Assembly: GCA_017447865.1 (NCBI GenBank)
Contig: JAFSMO010000055.1
Coordinates: 124,001-188,000, forward strand
Length of the DNA: 64,000 bases
Source of the DNA: Thermoguttaceae bacterium
Lineage (GTDB): Bacteria; Planctomycetota; Planctomycetia; Pirellulales; Thermoguttaceae
Direction: 5' to 3'
This document shows positions 17,501 through 26,724 of this stretch, piece after piece. The notes beneath the pieces are model-generated. The model saw nothing but the letters and a program-made list of their open reading frames with translations, was not told the origin of the DNA and did no database searches. The first letter of the stretch is position 1; each line of letters begins with the position of its first letter. A program made the translations under genes and the position numbers.

Positions 17501-18181
17501 TTCCTCGTCTCCGCGATCCGCAAAGACGGTAAGACGTCCTGGGTCAAGATCGAGTCCCTGGCGGGCGAAGAGTGCCGGGTCGTTCCGAACTTTACCGGTG
17601 AGTTCCAGTCCTCCGCCCCGGAAAAGGTGAAGGCTCTGGGCGGCGGCTTGTACCAGATCGCGCTCGCGAAAGGCGAGTCGATCACCCTCTGGCAGGGCGA
17701 TGCCGCCCAAACCCCCGCGCCGGTCGCCATGCCCGACGGCCAGAAACTCAACCCCTGGGGCGAAAAGCAGGCGGAGCGCGTTAACATCCGGGAGAGCCTC
17801 TCGTTCAACAAACCGGTCAAGGCGTCGGGGAACTGGGACTCCGGCACCTACAGCGTCGCCTCGGCTTTTGACGGGAATCTGGGGACCCGCTGGGGTGCGC
17901 AGCCGAGATCCCGCGCCGGGTGGATCGAGGTGGACCTGACCCAACCCATGGAGGTCAAAAAGGTGGTAATCACGGAAATCTCCTACCCGAGAACGAAGTC
18001 GTTCCGGATCGAGGTACGGCAGAACGAAACGGACGAATGGACCACGGTTTACGAGGGGACGACCATCGCCCAGCAGAATTTCACCATTCCGTTCGAGAAA
18101 CCGGTCACGGCCCGATTCGTCCGGCTGAACATTCTCAAGGCGACCGAGGTCCCGACGATCGAAGAATTCAGCGTGTATTGA
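14597..18181 (+). CDS. GH29-GH95-like fusion with C-terminal discoidin domain, probable alpha-L-fucosidase
   Basis: A 1194-residue exported protein with a signal peptide (residues 1-21, ending SQA). Residues about 25-345 are a GH29 alpha-L-fucosidase TIM barrel: LKWGMFVCWSL, AKHHDGFCLWDT, YGIKLALYFSEGDW, and IWFDH with the expected nucleophile Asp182. Residues about 350-1050 form an (alpha/alpha)6 enzyme module of GH95 type (FLGNGLMGTMVY, MGPWYCPTVWAKIWWNLNIQICYLP, NHCELGESF, and a WPVIECSHIAARALQEMLLQSW-like end). GH95 members are inverting alpha-L-fucosidases. Residues about 1065-1194 are an F5/8-type C carbohydrate-binding domain. Two fucosidase-type catalytic modules in one chain suggest attack on differently linked fucose. 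GH95 catalytic residues were not individually confirmed. There is no clear ribosome site at the ATG. Confidence 0.82.
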   Translation: MKRFVIVLSLLASLLPSLSQAQPAAEFYQRRAQELKDLKWGMFVCWSLSTFSGTEWTDPAGKDPSFFRATEVDTDHWARTAKEAGMGYILFLAKHHDGFCLWDTKTTEFKSTNSPLKKDVLAELRKSCDKYGIKLALYFSEGDWNWPGGVYRNNKSVDPETKKAQLRELLTQYGPIEYIWFDHAAGTGGLSHEETTAFCHEVQPYTLIGYNHGECSGEVRIGERGKPSALDDASGAGYNRNAASYDQYLAAEFTYPILPKHEGGAQWFYSLPKHDGLCTDAEKIYSDYLGAVKYGNIFSLDVGPDYNGRLREIDVQTLQQVGRMIKEGAFLQAPQNEAVEANGVNWPEFLARQDIIWEVLPDHYEKSAFLGNGLMGTMVYKRSDHEISFAVGRTDITDHRLGNFRIPVGRLLLKTKGKILTGSARLDLWNAETRFELETTEGRIRFRALDLSQDMVLLIDVERLDGEKEAAFEWESEEPLVYREKRAHNLPDPLNPPVELKQDGGISYTVQNRVAGGQFSAAWAERPVQGAAASRSQVVLSLIDTFPETTASQLARKTVRWTLKKDWNELIETHRAWWHGFYTRSFVSVPNTQMESFYWIQMYKLASATRPDRHVIDLMGPWYCPTVWAKIWWNLNIQICYLPVYTANHCELGESFTRLIDDKRANLVANAKLLYGIDDGATLNHTTDNDCVSENYAGYLNPGDFTWALHNYWLQYRYTMDRSYLTDREKHAFFDMLKGSFNVYTHIFQKEADGKYHIPVMRSPEYPVMARDTNYNIGLIRWLCERLIEVNRECGFNDPQAAQWQDVLDNLVDYQVGEDGFLIGADVPQTVSHRHWSHMLQVWPLCIYTAGDPERRALIKKTMDHWTTVEDGRQIYGWSQAAAASIYAILGEGENARDYILKHHNNRRFVRCNTQYFEGWPVIECSHIAARALQEMLLQSWGNQIRVFPAIPADWKETSFADLRTEGAFLVSAIRKDGKTSWVKIESLAGEECRVVPNFTGEFQSSAPEKVKALGGGLYQIALAKGESITLWQGDAAQTPAPVAMPDGQKLNPWGEKQAERVNIRESLSFNKPVKASGNWDSGTYSVASAFDGNLGTRWGAQPRSRAGWIEVDLTQPMEVKKVVITEISYPRTKSFRIEVRQNETDEWTTVYEGTTIAQQNFTIPFEKPVTARFVRLNILKATEVPTIEEFSVY

Positions 18182-18193
18182 TCTAAAAACCAG

Positions 18194-18228
18194 GCCGGGG
18201 CCGTTTCATCTCGAGATCAAACCCCGGC
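18194..18228 (+). terminator. Hairpin terminator candidate
   Basis: A 7-bp stem (GCCGGGG at 18194-18200, CCCCGGC at 18222-18228) lies 13 bases after the fucosidase-like gene. The loop is 21 bases and no immediate T run follows, so termination efficiency is uncertain. Confidence 0.5.
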
Positions 18229-18285
18229 TCTATTGAATATTTTCTTTTTTTCCTGGAAAATTCTCTGGTTTTACGCTGCAAGTCA

Positions 18286-18313
18286 TTGAATTTACAGTGA
18301 AATCGATTATAAT
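18286..18313 (+). promoter_or_regulatory. Promoter candidate for the LRR protein gene
   Basis: TTGAAT (18286-18291), a 16-base spacer and a perfect TATAAT (18308-18313) lie in an AT-rich block about 44 bases before the start at 18357. Confidence 0.6.
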
Positions 18314-18356
18314 AATAGATTAGTTTTTAAACTTTTTTCCTTTTGGAGTCCTCGCC

Positions 18357-21300
18357 ATGCAGAAATCGTTTGAGCATTTCATGTCCCTGCTGAATCACAA
18401 CAATCGTTCCCAGTCGCCCAAACATCACCGGTGCCAGCTGGAGTCTCTTGAGGAGCGTGCCCTGCTGAGTGCCGTGCCTCTTGCCGCCGACGAGTACACG
18501 GATCTTCAGGCGCAGTATGCCGACTTCAACTGCACGGACAATTCCGCCGATTTGCTCAGTGAGCCAGCTGCCGCCCCAGCGGAAATCACCGCCTCCCCAA
18601 GCCCCAATCAGGATGTTTACAACACGAACCAAACGGCCCAGATCAAATCGTTCCTCGAACAAACAGACGCCCAGGGCGTTAAAAACGGCCTGAAGATCAA
18701 CGCGGCCTACAATGCAAACGATCCTTCCACGTGGACGGGAGTCACCTGGACGGACATCAACGGCCAAAAACAGGCCACGGCCATCGACTGGACCGGCAAA
18801 TGCCTGGTCGGAAGCGCCAATTTCTCGCAGCTCACTTCTTTGACGTCTCTGTCGATCACCGGTGCGAATTCCGAGAATTACGGCGGCCTAACCTCTCTGA
18901 ACATTTCCGGCTGCACAAAACTCATCAGCCTGAATTTGTATTACAACCAGCTCACGAGCCTTAACCTGGCGAACAACAAGCAGCTGAATGATCTGGACTG
19001 CACGGGGAACCAGATCGCTTCGCTGGACCTCACAAATAATACTGCGCTGACGTATCTTCGCGTCTATGAAAACAGCTTGAAAACCCTGGACGTCAGCCAC
19101 AACACCAATCTGGTGTACCTCATCACGTGTTACAACCAGTTAACGACGCTGGACGTCTCGCACAACACGAAGCTTGAGTGGCTGCAGTGCTACGACAACC
19201 AAATCGTAACGCTGGATCTCACGAATAACCCGAAGCTTGAGACTCTGATTTGCTGGAACCCGACGCTTCAGAGCGTTCTGATGAATCCTGCCGCCGTTGG
19301 AAAAGTCACCGTTCAACTTTGTGTCTGGGACAATACGCCGTGGACGTTCAAAGACGGGACCGGAAAAGTGCTCAAAACCACGAACTCGTCAAGCCCGACG
19401 TTCCTGTTTTCCGAATTGCCGGTCTATTCCACCAATCAGGCTGGAACCCAGACCATTGCCTTTGAATTGGTGGACAATTCCGTCTACGATGAGACGGAAT
19501 GCGCTAAAATCAAAGCCTTCCTCAATCAGAATGGCAATGGCACCAAGGTCAATCCGGCGTACTCCGCTGACCACCCGTCCACCTGGAGCAACATTGAGTG
19601 GGTCGAAGTCAATGGAGTCAATCACGTCTCCAAGATCGACTGGACCGGGAAGAACCTGGCTGGAAGCGCCGATTTCTCCAATTTCAAGTACCTGAAAATC
19701 CTCGCGATCACCGGTGCGTCCCAGGAGAATCCCGGCAATTTAACCTCGCTCAACATTTCCGGCTGCACCGCTCTGGAAGGCTGCGACTGCTATTACAATA
19801 AACTCACAACGCTCAATTTGACCACAAACACGAAACTGACCGGCATCGTCTGCAATGATAATCAAATCAGGGCGCTGGACTTTTCACAAAACAAGGCTCT
19901 GGAGTGGGTTGAATGCCAGAATAACCAACTGACGGCCCTGGACGTTTCCAACAACACGCTCCTGACGCATTTGAGCTGTGGTTTTAACCAGATCAGTTCG
20001 TTGGATCTTGGCAATAATAAGGAGCTCACCACCCTGTATTGCAACTCAAACCAGATTTCGTCCCTGACTCTCGCGCAAAATACGAAATTGACGAATCTGC
20101 GCTGCTGGAACGAAAACCTGACTTCGGTCATGCTGCCGGAAAAAGCGGCCAACTCGTTTAACATCAATCTTTATTGGGGATTCTGGTCGGGCTGGAAATA
20201 CAGTAACTCTCAGGGAACAACCGCGCTTTCAACCGATGCGTATGTTCCGACGGAAATCCCGTTTACGGCCATTAGTAATACAGGGGAGCAAACGATCGAG
20301 TTTACAGCCTGGTCTGCCGCTGAGTATGAATTGACTGGCCTGACGCTTTCAAACACCAAACCGGAAGTTGGCGATACCATTACCGCGGCGGTCACTCAAG
20401 CCGATGCGACCGTTACGTATCAGTGGTATCGGGGAAACAACGCAATTCAAAACGCTACAGCCAAATCTTACACCGCGACTCTCGACGATTTGGGAAGCAC
20501 GCTAAAATGTGTCGCGACGGGTACGGGGTTGTACACTGGAACCGTCTCCGCGGAAACCGGCGTCGTCAAGAGATGCTCTTTGGACACTCCTGAGATTACG
20601 ACGGCCTGCGTCGTAGGGAAAAAGATCTGCACGGCCTGGAATGCTGTTGATCATGCCGCGACCTATAACGTAGAATACCGGATCGCCAACGCAGCGAAAT
20701 GGACCCTCAAAAAAGGAATCAAAACGACTGAGTTTTCATTCTCTGGCAAGGCTGGCAACTTTTATGAAGTGCGTGTTACGGCCATCACTGGCAAGCAATC
20801 CGATTTGGAGAATTCGGAAGCCGCAGAGGCAACGATTGCATTCACGAAAGCGCTGAACAATCCGAAGCTCAAAAACACGTACCTCGGCGATGATAACGCA
20901 TCAGTCTCCGTAACGGGAATCGCCGCTGACGCAACGCACCTGATCGTGAAGCTCGGCGCCGATTCCGTCCGGATTCCCGCGGAAGGCGGAAATGTGGAAA
21001 TTGGCACCGCGCAGTGCGATTTCCGGGACGGCACGCTCTACTTCACGGGCCTGACGAGTAGTACCAAGTACACGCTCGAGGTCCAGCAGATGATCGACGA
21101 GCCGGGCGTCCAGATCAGTTCAGCCGTGGTAAAAGCGACCGTGAAGACGACGAAGACATGCTACAACACGCCGCAAAACGTGACGGCCGAGACGGTAAGC
21201 GACACGCAGGTGCAGGTTGACTGGTCCACCGTGACGGGCAAAAACTCAACGCAGCCGGCGAATTTCTACACGGTGCAATATTCCGTCGCTGGAAAGAATA

Positions 21301-21737
21301 AATGGTCCACCGCCTCGAAGAAGGCCACGAATGGCTCGTTCCTCGTCACGAAACTGAAGGGCGGCACGAGCTACGACTTCCGCGTATTCGCCTCAAAGGA
21401 TTCGGCATTCCTCGCCTCCAACTTCAGTGAATTGGCGACGGCCGTAACCCTGCCCACGGCTCCGAAAATCGCCTCGGTCAAATCACCGCAGCCGCGCACG
21501 GCCGTTTTGACCTGGACCCAGAACAAGGACGTGCAGTCCTATGAAATTCGTTACGCCATCAAAGGCACGAACGATTGGCAAACCGTTCAGGTTCCCGCAA
21601 CGACCGAGAAGAAGATGACGTACACCTTCCCGGAACTGACCTCGGGCAAACCTTATGAATTCCAGATCCGCGCCCTCGACAACCAGCAGACCTTCTCCGC
21701 GTGGTCCGTTTCCAAGGTTCTGTCCAAGGTAAAATAG
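18357..21737 (+). CDS. Planctomycete-type surface protein with leucine-rich repeats, Ig-like and fibronectin III domains
   Basis: A 1126-residue protein. Instead of a classical signal peptide, the N-terminus has HHRCQLESLEERALLSA (residues about 23-39), the LE-LEER-LLS motif seen at the start of many planctomycete secreted giants. Two homologous blocks follow (about 90-330 and 378-620). Each begins with an IKxFLxQ...NPAY-STW...W-DWTGK segment and runs into short leucine-rich repeats (LTSLNISGCTKL, LxxLDxSxNTKLxxLxCxxNQL). An Ig-like domain (about 660-740, YQWYRGNNAIQNATAKSYTA) and fibronectin III modules fill the rest. The block duplication is clear in sequence. It is probably a cell-surface adhesion or binding protein; no catalytic motif is visible. 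GGAG precedes the ATG by about 10 bases. Confidence 0.8.
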   Translation: MQKSFEHFMSLLNHNNRSQSPKHHRCQLESLEERALLSAVPLAADEYTDLQAQYADFNCTDNSADLLSEPAAAPAEITASPSPNQDVYNTNQTAQIKSFLEQTDAQGVKNGLKINAAYNANDPSTWTGVTWTDINGQKQATAIDWTGKCLVGSANFSQLTSLTSLSITGANSENYGGLTSLNISGCTKLISLNLYYNQLTSLNLANNKQLNDLDCTGNQIASLDLTNNTALTYLRVYENSLKTLDVSHNTNLVYLITCYNQLTTLDVSHNTKLEWLQCYDNQIVTLDLTNNPKLETLICWNPTLQSVLMNPAAVGKVTVQLCVWDNTPWTFKDGTGKVLKTTNSSSPTFLFSELPVYSTNQAGTQTIAFELVDNSVYDETECAKIKAFLNQNGNGTKVNPAYSADHPSTWSNIEWVEVNGVNHVSKIDWTGKNLAGSADFSNFKYLKILAITGASQENPGNLTSLNISGCTALEGCDCYYNKLTTLNLTTNTKLTGIVCNDNQIRALDFSQNKALEWVECQNNQLTALDVSNNTLLTHLSCGFNQISSLDLGNNKELTTLYCNSNQISSLTLAQNTKLTNLRCWNENLTSVMLPEKAANSFNINLYWGFWSGWKYSNSQGTTALSTDAYVPTEIPFTAISNTGEQTIEFTAWSAAEYELTGLTLSNTKPEVGDTITAAVTQADATVTYQWYRGNNAIQNATAKSYTATLDDLGSTLKCVATGTGLYTGTVSAETGVVKRCSLDTPEITTACVVGKKICTAWNAVDHAATYNVEYRIANAAKWTLKKGIKTTEFSFSGKAGNFYEVRVTAITGKQSDLENSEAAEATIAFTKALNNPKLKNTYLGDDNASVSVTGIAADATHLIVKLGADSVRIPAEGGNVEIGTAQCDFRDGTLYFTGLTSSTKYTLEVQQMIDEPGVQISSAVVKATVKTTKTCYNTPQNVTAETVSDTQVQVDWSTVTGKNSTQPANFYTVQYSVAGKNKWSTASKKATNGSFLVTKLKGGTSYDFRVFASKDSAFLASNFSELATAVTLPTAPKIASVKSPQPRTAVLTWTQNKDVQSYEIRYAIKGTNDWQTVQVPATTEKKMTYTFPELTSGKPYEFQIRALDNQQTFSAWSVSKVLSKVK

Positions 21738-21747
21738 GAAGTGTTAA

Positions 21748-21792
21748 AAGGCCCCCCTCAAAACCGAAACCACTTGGTCAAGAGGGGGCCCG
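21748..21792 (+). terminator. Hairpin terminator candidate
   Basis: GGCCCCCCTC and GAGGGGGCC form a strong stem (one bulged C) about 12 bases after the LRR gene, with an internal CCA/TGG mini-stem. There is no T run, so it may act as a transcript-end stabiliser. Confidence 0.55.
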
Positions 21793-21870
21793 GGAACGGA
21801 TAAAAATTCCACGTCGTTTTTAGAGGCAAGGCAGATCAAGTTTTCAAATCATTACAGTCAGATTCGTTCC

Positions 21871-23283
21871 ATGAACCGTTTTTTGGGTCGTCTTGTTGTT
21901 TTATCGTTCCTGGCAGCCGCAGCGGTCTGCACGCCGGTCGAGGCGCGGCTTTCTTCCGAGGAGATCCAGCGGCTTCGCAGCGAGTTCGTTTCCTCGGTTT
22001 TCGACGAGTTTGCCGAATCGGTCGTCTTTGTGACCGGCTATTTCGAAGACCCGGCCGACCAGAATTTGTCCGAGTATTTTATCGACGATGAAGACGACAA
22101 ATACGGCATCGCGACGGGCTTCTTCATCACCTCGGACGGCTACGTTCTGACCAACGCCCACGTCGTCCACCGAACGATCAACCACTACGTCCAGACGATG
22201 GACGACGAAGAATACGAGGCGGAACTGATCACCATCCTGGTCCCGTACGACCTGGCCTTGCTCAAAATCACCCCGAAAAAACCGGTCAAGCCGGTGGTGT
22301 TCAAGGAGGACGGCGAAGTGCGCCGCGGGGAGGTGGTCATGACGATCGGCCACCCGCACGAGCTGCGCTACTCGTGCCTGCAGGGGATCATCAGCGGCAC
22401 GGGCCGCCAGCTGCATCTGCCCGAGATGGGCGTTTACATCGACGACATTCTGCAGACCGACATGGCCATTTACGGCGGCGCGTCCGGAAGCCCGTGGTTC
22501 GATCTGGACCAAAAGGTCGTCGGCATCACGACCTCCAAGATGTGCGATTCCGAGTGCATTTCCTGGGGCGTTTCCAATCGGACCATCCTCAACCAGCTCC
22601 TGAACCTCTACGATTTCCCGCACCGCAACGGGTTCGTCCGCGGGTTTGAGCTCGAACTGGAAAACGGGCACTGCGTCGTGCACGGCCTTGACAAAAATTC
22701 TCCCGCGGGTCAGGCGGGGCTGGAGGATGGCGACATCATTGCGATCGTCAACGGCGCACCCATTTCCGGCGTGACGTCGTGGGCCGCAAAGGAAGCCAAA
22801 TTCAACGCTCAAACGCCGGTGACCATCACCATCCTGCGCGGCGAGAAGAAAGAGCAAAAGACGTTTCGCTTCACGTTTTCCCAGTGGCAGGCGCCCGACG
22901 TGAACGAAATGCTCTGGAAGAAAGTCGGGCTGAAAGTTCGTCCCATGACCCAAAAAGAAATCGACCTGTTCGAGTTGAAATCGCCCTTCGCGTACCTCAT
23001 CACCGACGTGGACGCCCAGCGGTTTGAAGGAATGAAGCAAAAGCCGCAGGTAAATGACGTGCTGGGGAAAATCGCCTGGGTCCGGCCGCGCGATTTTGGC
23101 CATTTCGCCCGAATTCTGGACCGACTGAGCCCGAAGCAGAAGATCCCGATGGTCGTTCTGCGCGCCGTGGACCCGCAGACCAAACAGTCGGTTTTGCTCT
23201 CCGCCGGGCAAAGCGCCCCAAGGAAGGGAAAACGCAAAACGGTCAAATCCCGAATCGACTACGAGTTTTTCGAGGTGAAATGA
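21871..23283 (+). CDS. HtrA-like trypsin-fold serine protease with PDZ domain
   Basis: A 470-residue exported protein with a signal peptide ending near VEA (residue about 25). The protease domain (about 45-255) has the full triad: His97 in LTNAHVV, Asp127 in YDLALLKI and Ser205 in GGASGSPW. The last motif departs from the usual GNSGGP but keeps the catalytic Ser and the oxyanion Gly. A PDZ domain follows (about 262-345, LDKNSPAGQAGLEDGDIIAIVNG). The remaining 120 residues look like a second, degenerate PDZ-like region (MTQKEIDLFELKSPFAYLITDV). The likely role is envelope protein quality control or processing in the periplasm. The gene stands alone between two hairpin terminators. No ribosome site is obvious at the ATG. 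Confidence 0.88.
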   Translation: MNRFLGRLVVLSFLAAAAVCTPVEARLSSEEIQRLRSEFVSSVFDEFAESVVFVTGYFEDPADQNLSEYFIDDEDDKYGIATGFFITSDGYVLTNAHVVHRTINHYVQTMDDEEYEAELITILVPYDLALLKITPKKPVKPVVFKEDGEVRRGEVVMTIGHPHELRYSCLQGIISGTGRQLHLPEMGVYIDDILQTDMAIYGGASGSPWFDLDQKVVGITTSKMCDSECISWGVSNRTILNQLLNLYDFPHRNGFVRGFELELENGHCVVHGLDKNSPAGQAGLEDGDIIAIVNGAPISGVTSWAAKEAKFNAQTPVTITILRGEKKEQKTFRFTFSQWQAPDVNEMLWKKVGLKVRPMTQKEIDLFELKSPFAYLITDVDAQRFEGMKQKPQVNDVLGKIAWVRPRDFGHFARILDRLSPKQKIPMVVLRAVDPQTKQSVLLSAGQSAPRKGKRKTVKSRIDYEFFEVK

Positions 23284-23304
23284 CCGTCCCTGTTCGGACA
23301 AAAC

Positions 23305-23352
23305 AAAAGCCCCCACCCGATGACATCGATTTGCCTCAGGTGGGGGCTTTTT
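23305..23352. terminator. Bidirectional terminator between convergent genes
   Basis: A perfect 13-bp stem (AAAAGCCCCCACC / GGTGGGGGCTTTT) with a 21-base loop, A-rich on the left and T-rich on the right, serves both the HtrA-like gene (plus) and the LamG PEP-CTERM gene (minus). Confidence 0.92.
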
Positions 23353-23365
23353 GCTTGCATCTGAT

Positions 23366-26300
23366 TCAGCCGCGCTTCTTGCGCATCCAGAATCCCAGGC
23401 CGACGCCGAAGATGAGCAGCGCCCAGGTTGCGGGTTCCGGGATTTCGTTGCCGGGGACAAAAAAGTTCCCAAACGCATTGATATTCCCGGCCACGACGCC
23501 GTTCAGGATCTTAAAATCTTCTTCGCTCCAGCTGCCGCGAGCGCCTTCGGCCGAATAAATCGACGCGCCGGTGCCGTTCTCGTCCATGTAGAGCATTTCC
23601 AGCGAATACACGCCCACCTCATTGAACGTCAGCGGGATCAATTCGAGGTCCTCGGAGCCTTCGGACTCAAAAATGGATTCGCCGTTGACCATGATCCGGT
23701 AAGCGCCGTCACTCGCCACGGCCAGTGTGTATTGACCGGAGGACTCGACGTTCAGTTGTGATTGCACGTCAATGCCGGAGTTTGCGACTTTGATGTCACT
23801 CAGATCAAAGCGGTAGGATTTATCATCCGGTTCCACGCCGCTGATGTAGTTGGCCAAATCGTCCAGGGAAGTCACGCCCGTTCCGGCCAGATTATAGATC
23901 TCCGCGCTAAAACCGGGCAGACCCTTGTTGGGGTCGATGGTCAACGCATGGAAACCGTTCTCATACGCTTGGGCTTCCAGTTCCGTCGGAGCGAATTTGA
24001 CCTGACGGATCTGGTCGAGTTCCAGATGGCTCCAGCTGCTTCCGCCGTCGGAGTCCACGATCCAGAGGTAAACCGATTTACCCTGAACGTCTTTCAGATT
24101 CAGGAAATCGTAGCGGAAATCGTTCGCGTTTTCACCGGTCACGGAGAAATAAACCTCGCCCGTGTCGGCGTCCACCAGATCCATGTGCTTGTTGTTGATG
24201 TTATTTCCGCCGGCGATGTAGTACTCCAAAATGTCGCCCTGCACGAGGAACGGCTCGGACCGCAGAATTCCCGTGGTCTGTTCCTCGCCGAACGCCGCTG
24301 TGCCGGTGCTCAGGAAACCTTTGTTCCCTTTGTCGAACGTTCCGGAGCCGTCCACGTAGAAGTTCGTCGCAGCAGAACCGTTTCGCGAGCCGTTAGTGAA
24401 GTGCGTGACGGAATCGAGCCGGTTTCCTTCGGCGTCCACTTCGTACATGCCGCTGAATTCGCCGGCCGTGTCGAAGTTGAAGTCGTTCAGCACGATGTGA
24501 TGCGCTCCGGAGCCCTCGATGTTGCTCACCTGAGTCGTATCGGCCTCCAGATTGGTCAGGCCGACCCAGCCCCAGCCGCCGGTATTGCGGTCAATGGCCA
24601 CGACCATCAGGTCATGCCCCTGAAGGCCGTCCAGAGAGAACGTGTGGTGCTGCAAATCGTTCGAGCCGTTTCCGGCGTAGGAAATGATGTTGTTGCTGGA
24701 ATCGCGGACGTAGTCGCTGGTGGTCAGATCCCACAGCGCGATCCCACCGCCGCCGCTTCCTCGGCTGTTGACGTTCAACGCCGTCGCGCCGCCGAGGACG
24801 TCCACGGAGATCACCGCGTCCGCCGGGGCGTTTTCCAGCACGCTGAACTGCGGCCCCCAGACCATGCCGGTGGTTTTGTCCGAATTGCCCTGATCGACGA
24901 TCGTTTTATCGGCTGCGTTGGTCGGGGCGTGGTACATCGACAGAGCGGTGTACAGCGTGCCGTTCGTCCAGGCGTTCCCCAGCGACGCGCCGCCGCCGGA
25001 GTACCATTCATCCTTGCTGATGCCCCACGCGAACGTTTCCACCGCTTTGGTGTTGCTCCCCGAGGCGTTCATTTGCGACTGGATCTGGGAAGCGCTCAAA
25101 ACGCCGTCCGTGATGGTCACGCCTTTCATCTTGCCGTTCAGGTACCCGCCGTCCATGGACCGGCCCAGGTCGATGACATTGGCTCCCGCGAACGCGGCGG
25201 CTCCGGTCCGGGTCGCGACTTGCTGGCCGTCGAGGTAGATCGTTTGCGTTTGGCTGCTTGCGTCATACTGGTAAGTGATGTAGTACCATTTCCCGGTTTC
25301 CAAAGTATTGGGAGCGGTCAGGTCGTTGCCGTAAAAACCCATGTGAGGTTTACCGCTGCGGACGATCAGGTGCAAGCCCACGTTGTTTCCCTTATTCGCG
25401 TTGCCGAAGATGGACTGGTCACCGCTCAGACTGTCGAGATTCACCCAGGCCGAGGCCGTAAACGAGCCGTTCAACCCGGCCGAGCCGACGGGGAGGTTGG
25501 TCCGGATGAAGGACGACTGACCGTCGAACGTCATGTCGGTGTCGAGCCACGTACGGGAAATATTCCCGTTGCGCGTCAGCTTGACGCCGTCGCCGCCCGA
25601 CGCGGAGTTCAGGCCGATGTCGATCGTTTTGGTTCCAATATCCGTGACGTTTTCATTGATCTTCGTGGGGTCGCCGCCGCTGCTCAAATACGAGATCTGA
25701 TTGTTTCTCAGGGCGCCGGAGTAGATCGCCACATCATCGAGAGAAATGTTGGCAAAGCCCTGGTACGCCGCGGCGCTCGCGCTGTAACGGCCGCTGAAAA
25801 CCAACGGCTCGCCCTGACCTCCGCACGACGTTGCGGTGTCGGTGATGCGCGTAATGAGCTGCCCGTCCATGTACAGTTCGCGGTACGTTCCCCCATAGAC
25901 CGCGACGAGGTTGTGCCAGCTGCCGTCGCCAAGATTCGGGGTCGCCACCGGCATGTTATACGTCGGGTCGTCGTCACCGCCGGAAATCCGGTACGTGAAC
26001 GTCGGAGTGGTCGTGCTCCCATTCCGGCGGACCTGGTACCCGTAATTGTTTTCACCGTACTTGGCGATGTAAGGTTCCCAGTTCCCGTCCGGCTGCCCCT
26101 TGACCCACGCGGAGATCGTGAAAGCCGCCCCCGCAAAGTCGTAGGTGTTCTGGTAGTCCGGGCTGAAAAGGGCCTCGTTGTCCGTAGCCGTCGAGGTGTT
26201 CTGGATCACCGCGTACGTATCTCCGGAAAAGGTGACGTAATTCCCGCTGGTGAGCCGGCTTCCCGCTTCGCCGCTGATGGCCGTATAAGTGATCCCGGTC

Positions 26301-26524
26301 CCCTGGACCAAACCGTCGTGCGTTCCCGCCGCGACGAAGCCGGAGGATTCGGTGATGATGCCGCTCTCGGCCGTGTCGGTGTCGAACGTCCAGTACCCAC
26401 GCAAAACCGGCTCGGCCGAAACCGGCCCGGCAACCAGCGAAAGCAAAACGACCGACGCCGCCAGCCGGGAGGCAAAACGGGACGTGGACCAAAAACGCGC
26501 TTTATGATCTTGAGTTCTTGCCAT
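23366..26524 (-). CDS. LamG-domain PEP-CTERM protein
   Basis: A 1052-residue exported protein. The signal peptide lies within residues 1-38 (hydrophobic LAASVVLLSLVAGPVSA). Two concanavalin A-like (LamG) domains are visible: about 40-270 (GYWTFD, GSWHNLVAVYGG, ELYMDGQLI) and about 290-480 (SFTASAWVNLD, TGKWYYITYQYD, IYLDGQQVA). A PA14-like sandwich appears near 900-1010 (YTLAVASDGAYRIMVNGESIFE). The end is a PEP-CTERM anchor: PEPATWALL, a hydrophobic helix and MRKKRG. Such proteins are sorted by an exosortase and processed at the PEP motif; no exosortase gene is in the window. The ATG at 26524 is chosen over an upstream GTG because it starts just before the signal peptide. It probably binds carbohydrate at the surface or in the matrix. 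Confidence 0.82.
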   Translation of the reverse strand: MARTQDHKARFWSTSRFASRLAASVVLLSLVAGPVSAEPVLRGYWTFDTDTAESGIITESSGFVAAGTHDGLVQGTGITYTAISGEAGSRLTSGNYVTFSGDTYAVIQNTSTATDNEALFSPDYQNTYDFAGAAFTISAWVKGQPDGNWEPYIAKYGENNYGYQVRRNGSTTTPTFTYRISGGDDDPTYNMPVATPNLGDGSWHNLVAVYGGTYRELYMDGQLITRITDTATSCGGQGEPLVFSGRYSASAAAYQGFANISLDDVAIYSGALRNNQISYLSSGGDPTKINENVTDIGTKTIDIGLNSASGGDGVKLTRNGNISRTWLDTDMTFDGQSSFIRTNLPVGSAGLNGSFTASAWVNLDSLSGDQSIFGNANKGNNVGLHLIVRSGKPHMGFYGNDLTAPNTLETGKWYYITYQYDASSQTQTIYLDGQQVATRTGAAAFAGANVIDLGRSMDGGYLNGKMKGVTITDGVLSASQIQSQMNASGSNTKAVETFAWGISKDEWYSGGGASLGNAWTNGTLYTALSMYHAPTNAADKTIVDQGNSDKTTGMVWGPQFSVLENAPADAVISVDVLGGATALNVNSRGSGGGGIALWDLTTSDYVRDSSNNIISYAGNGSNDLQHHTFSLDGLQGHDLMVVAIDRNTGGWGWVGLTNLEADTTQVSNIEGSGAHHIVLNDFNFDTAGEFSGMYEVDAEGNRLDSVTHFTNGSRNGSAATNFYVDGSGTFDKGNKGFLSTGTAAFGEEQTTGILRSEPFLVQGDILEYYIAGGNNINNKHMDLVDADTGEVYFSVTGENANDFRYDFLNLKDVQGKSVYLWIVDSDGGSSWSHLELDQIRQVKFAPTELEAQAYENGFHALTIDPNKGLPGFSAEIYNLAGTGVTSLDDLANYISGVEPDDKSYRFDLSDIKVANSGIDVQSQLNVESSGQYTLAVASDGAYRIMVNGESIFESEGSEDLELIPLTFNEVGVYSLEMLYMDENGTGASIYSAEGARGSWSEEDFKILNGVVAGNINAFGNFFVPGNEIPEPATWALLIFGVGLGFWMRKKRG

Positions 26525-26724
26525 GATGTTACCTGAAATTGGCCTTTTAACTGTTTGCAAAAACACTCGTAAACTTCAATAATCAAAAATCCATAGTTTC
26601 TGATTACTATATTTTACGTCAAGATTTATATTTTTAAAGCGCTTTTTTAAAATTTTGTCAAAATTTTTAAAAATTTTCCGGGTTTTCAGCCCGTTCAGGC
26701 GGTTTTGAGATAAAAAAACCGGCG

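Noticed and set aside
23762..26536. A 924-residue plus-strand open frame
   Set aside because: It is the antisense of the LamG PEP-CTERM gene in GC-rich DNA; it has no domain, signal peptide or ribosome site.
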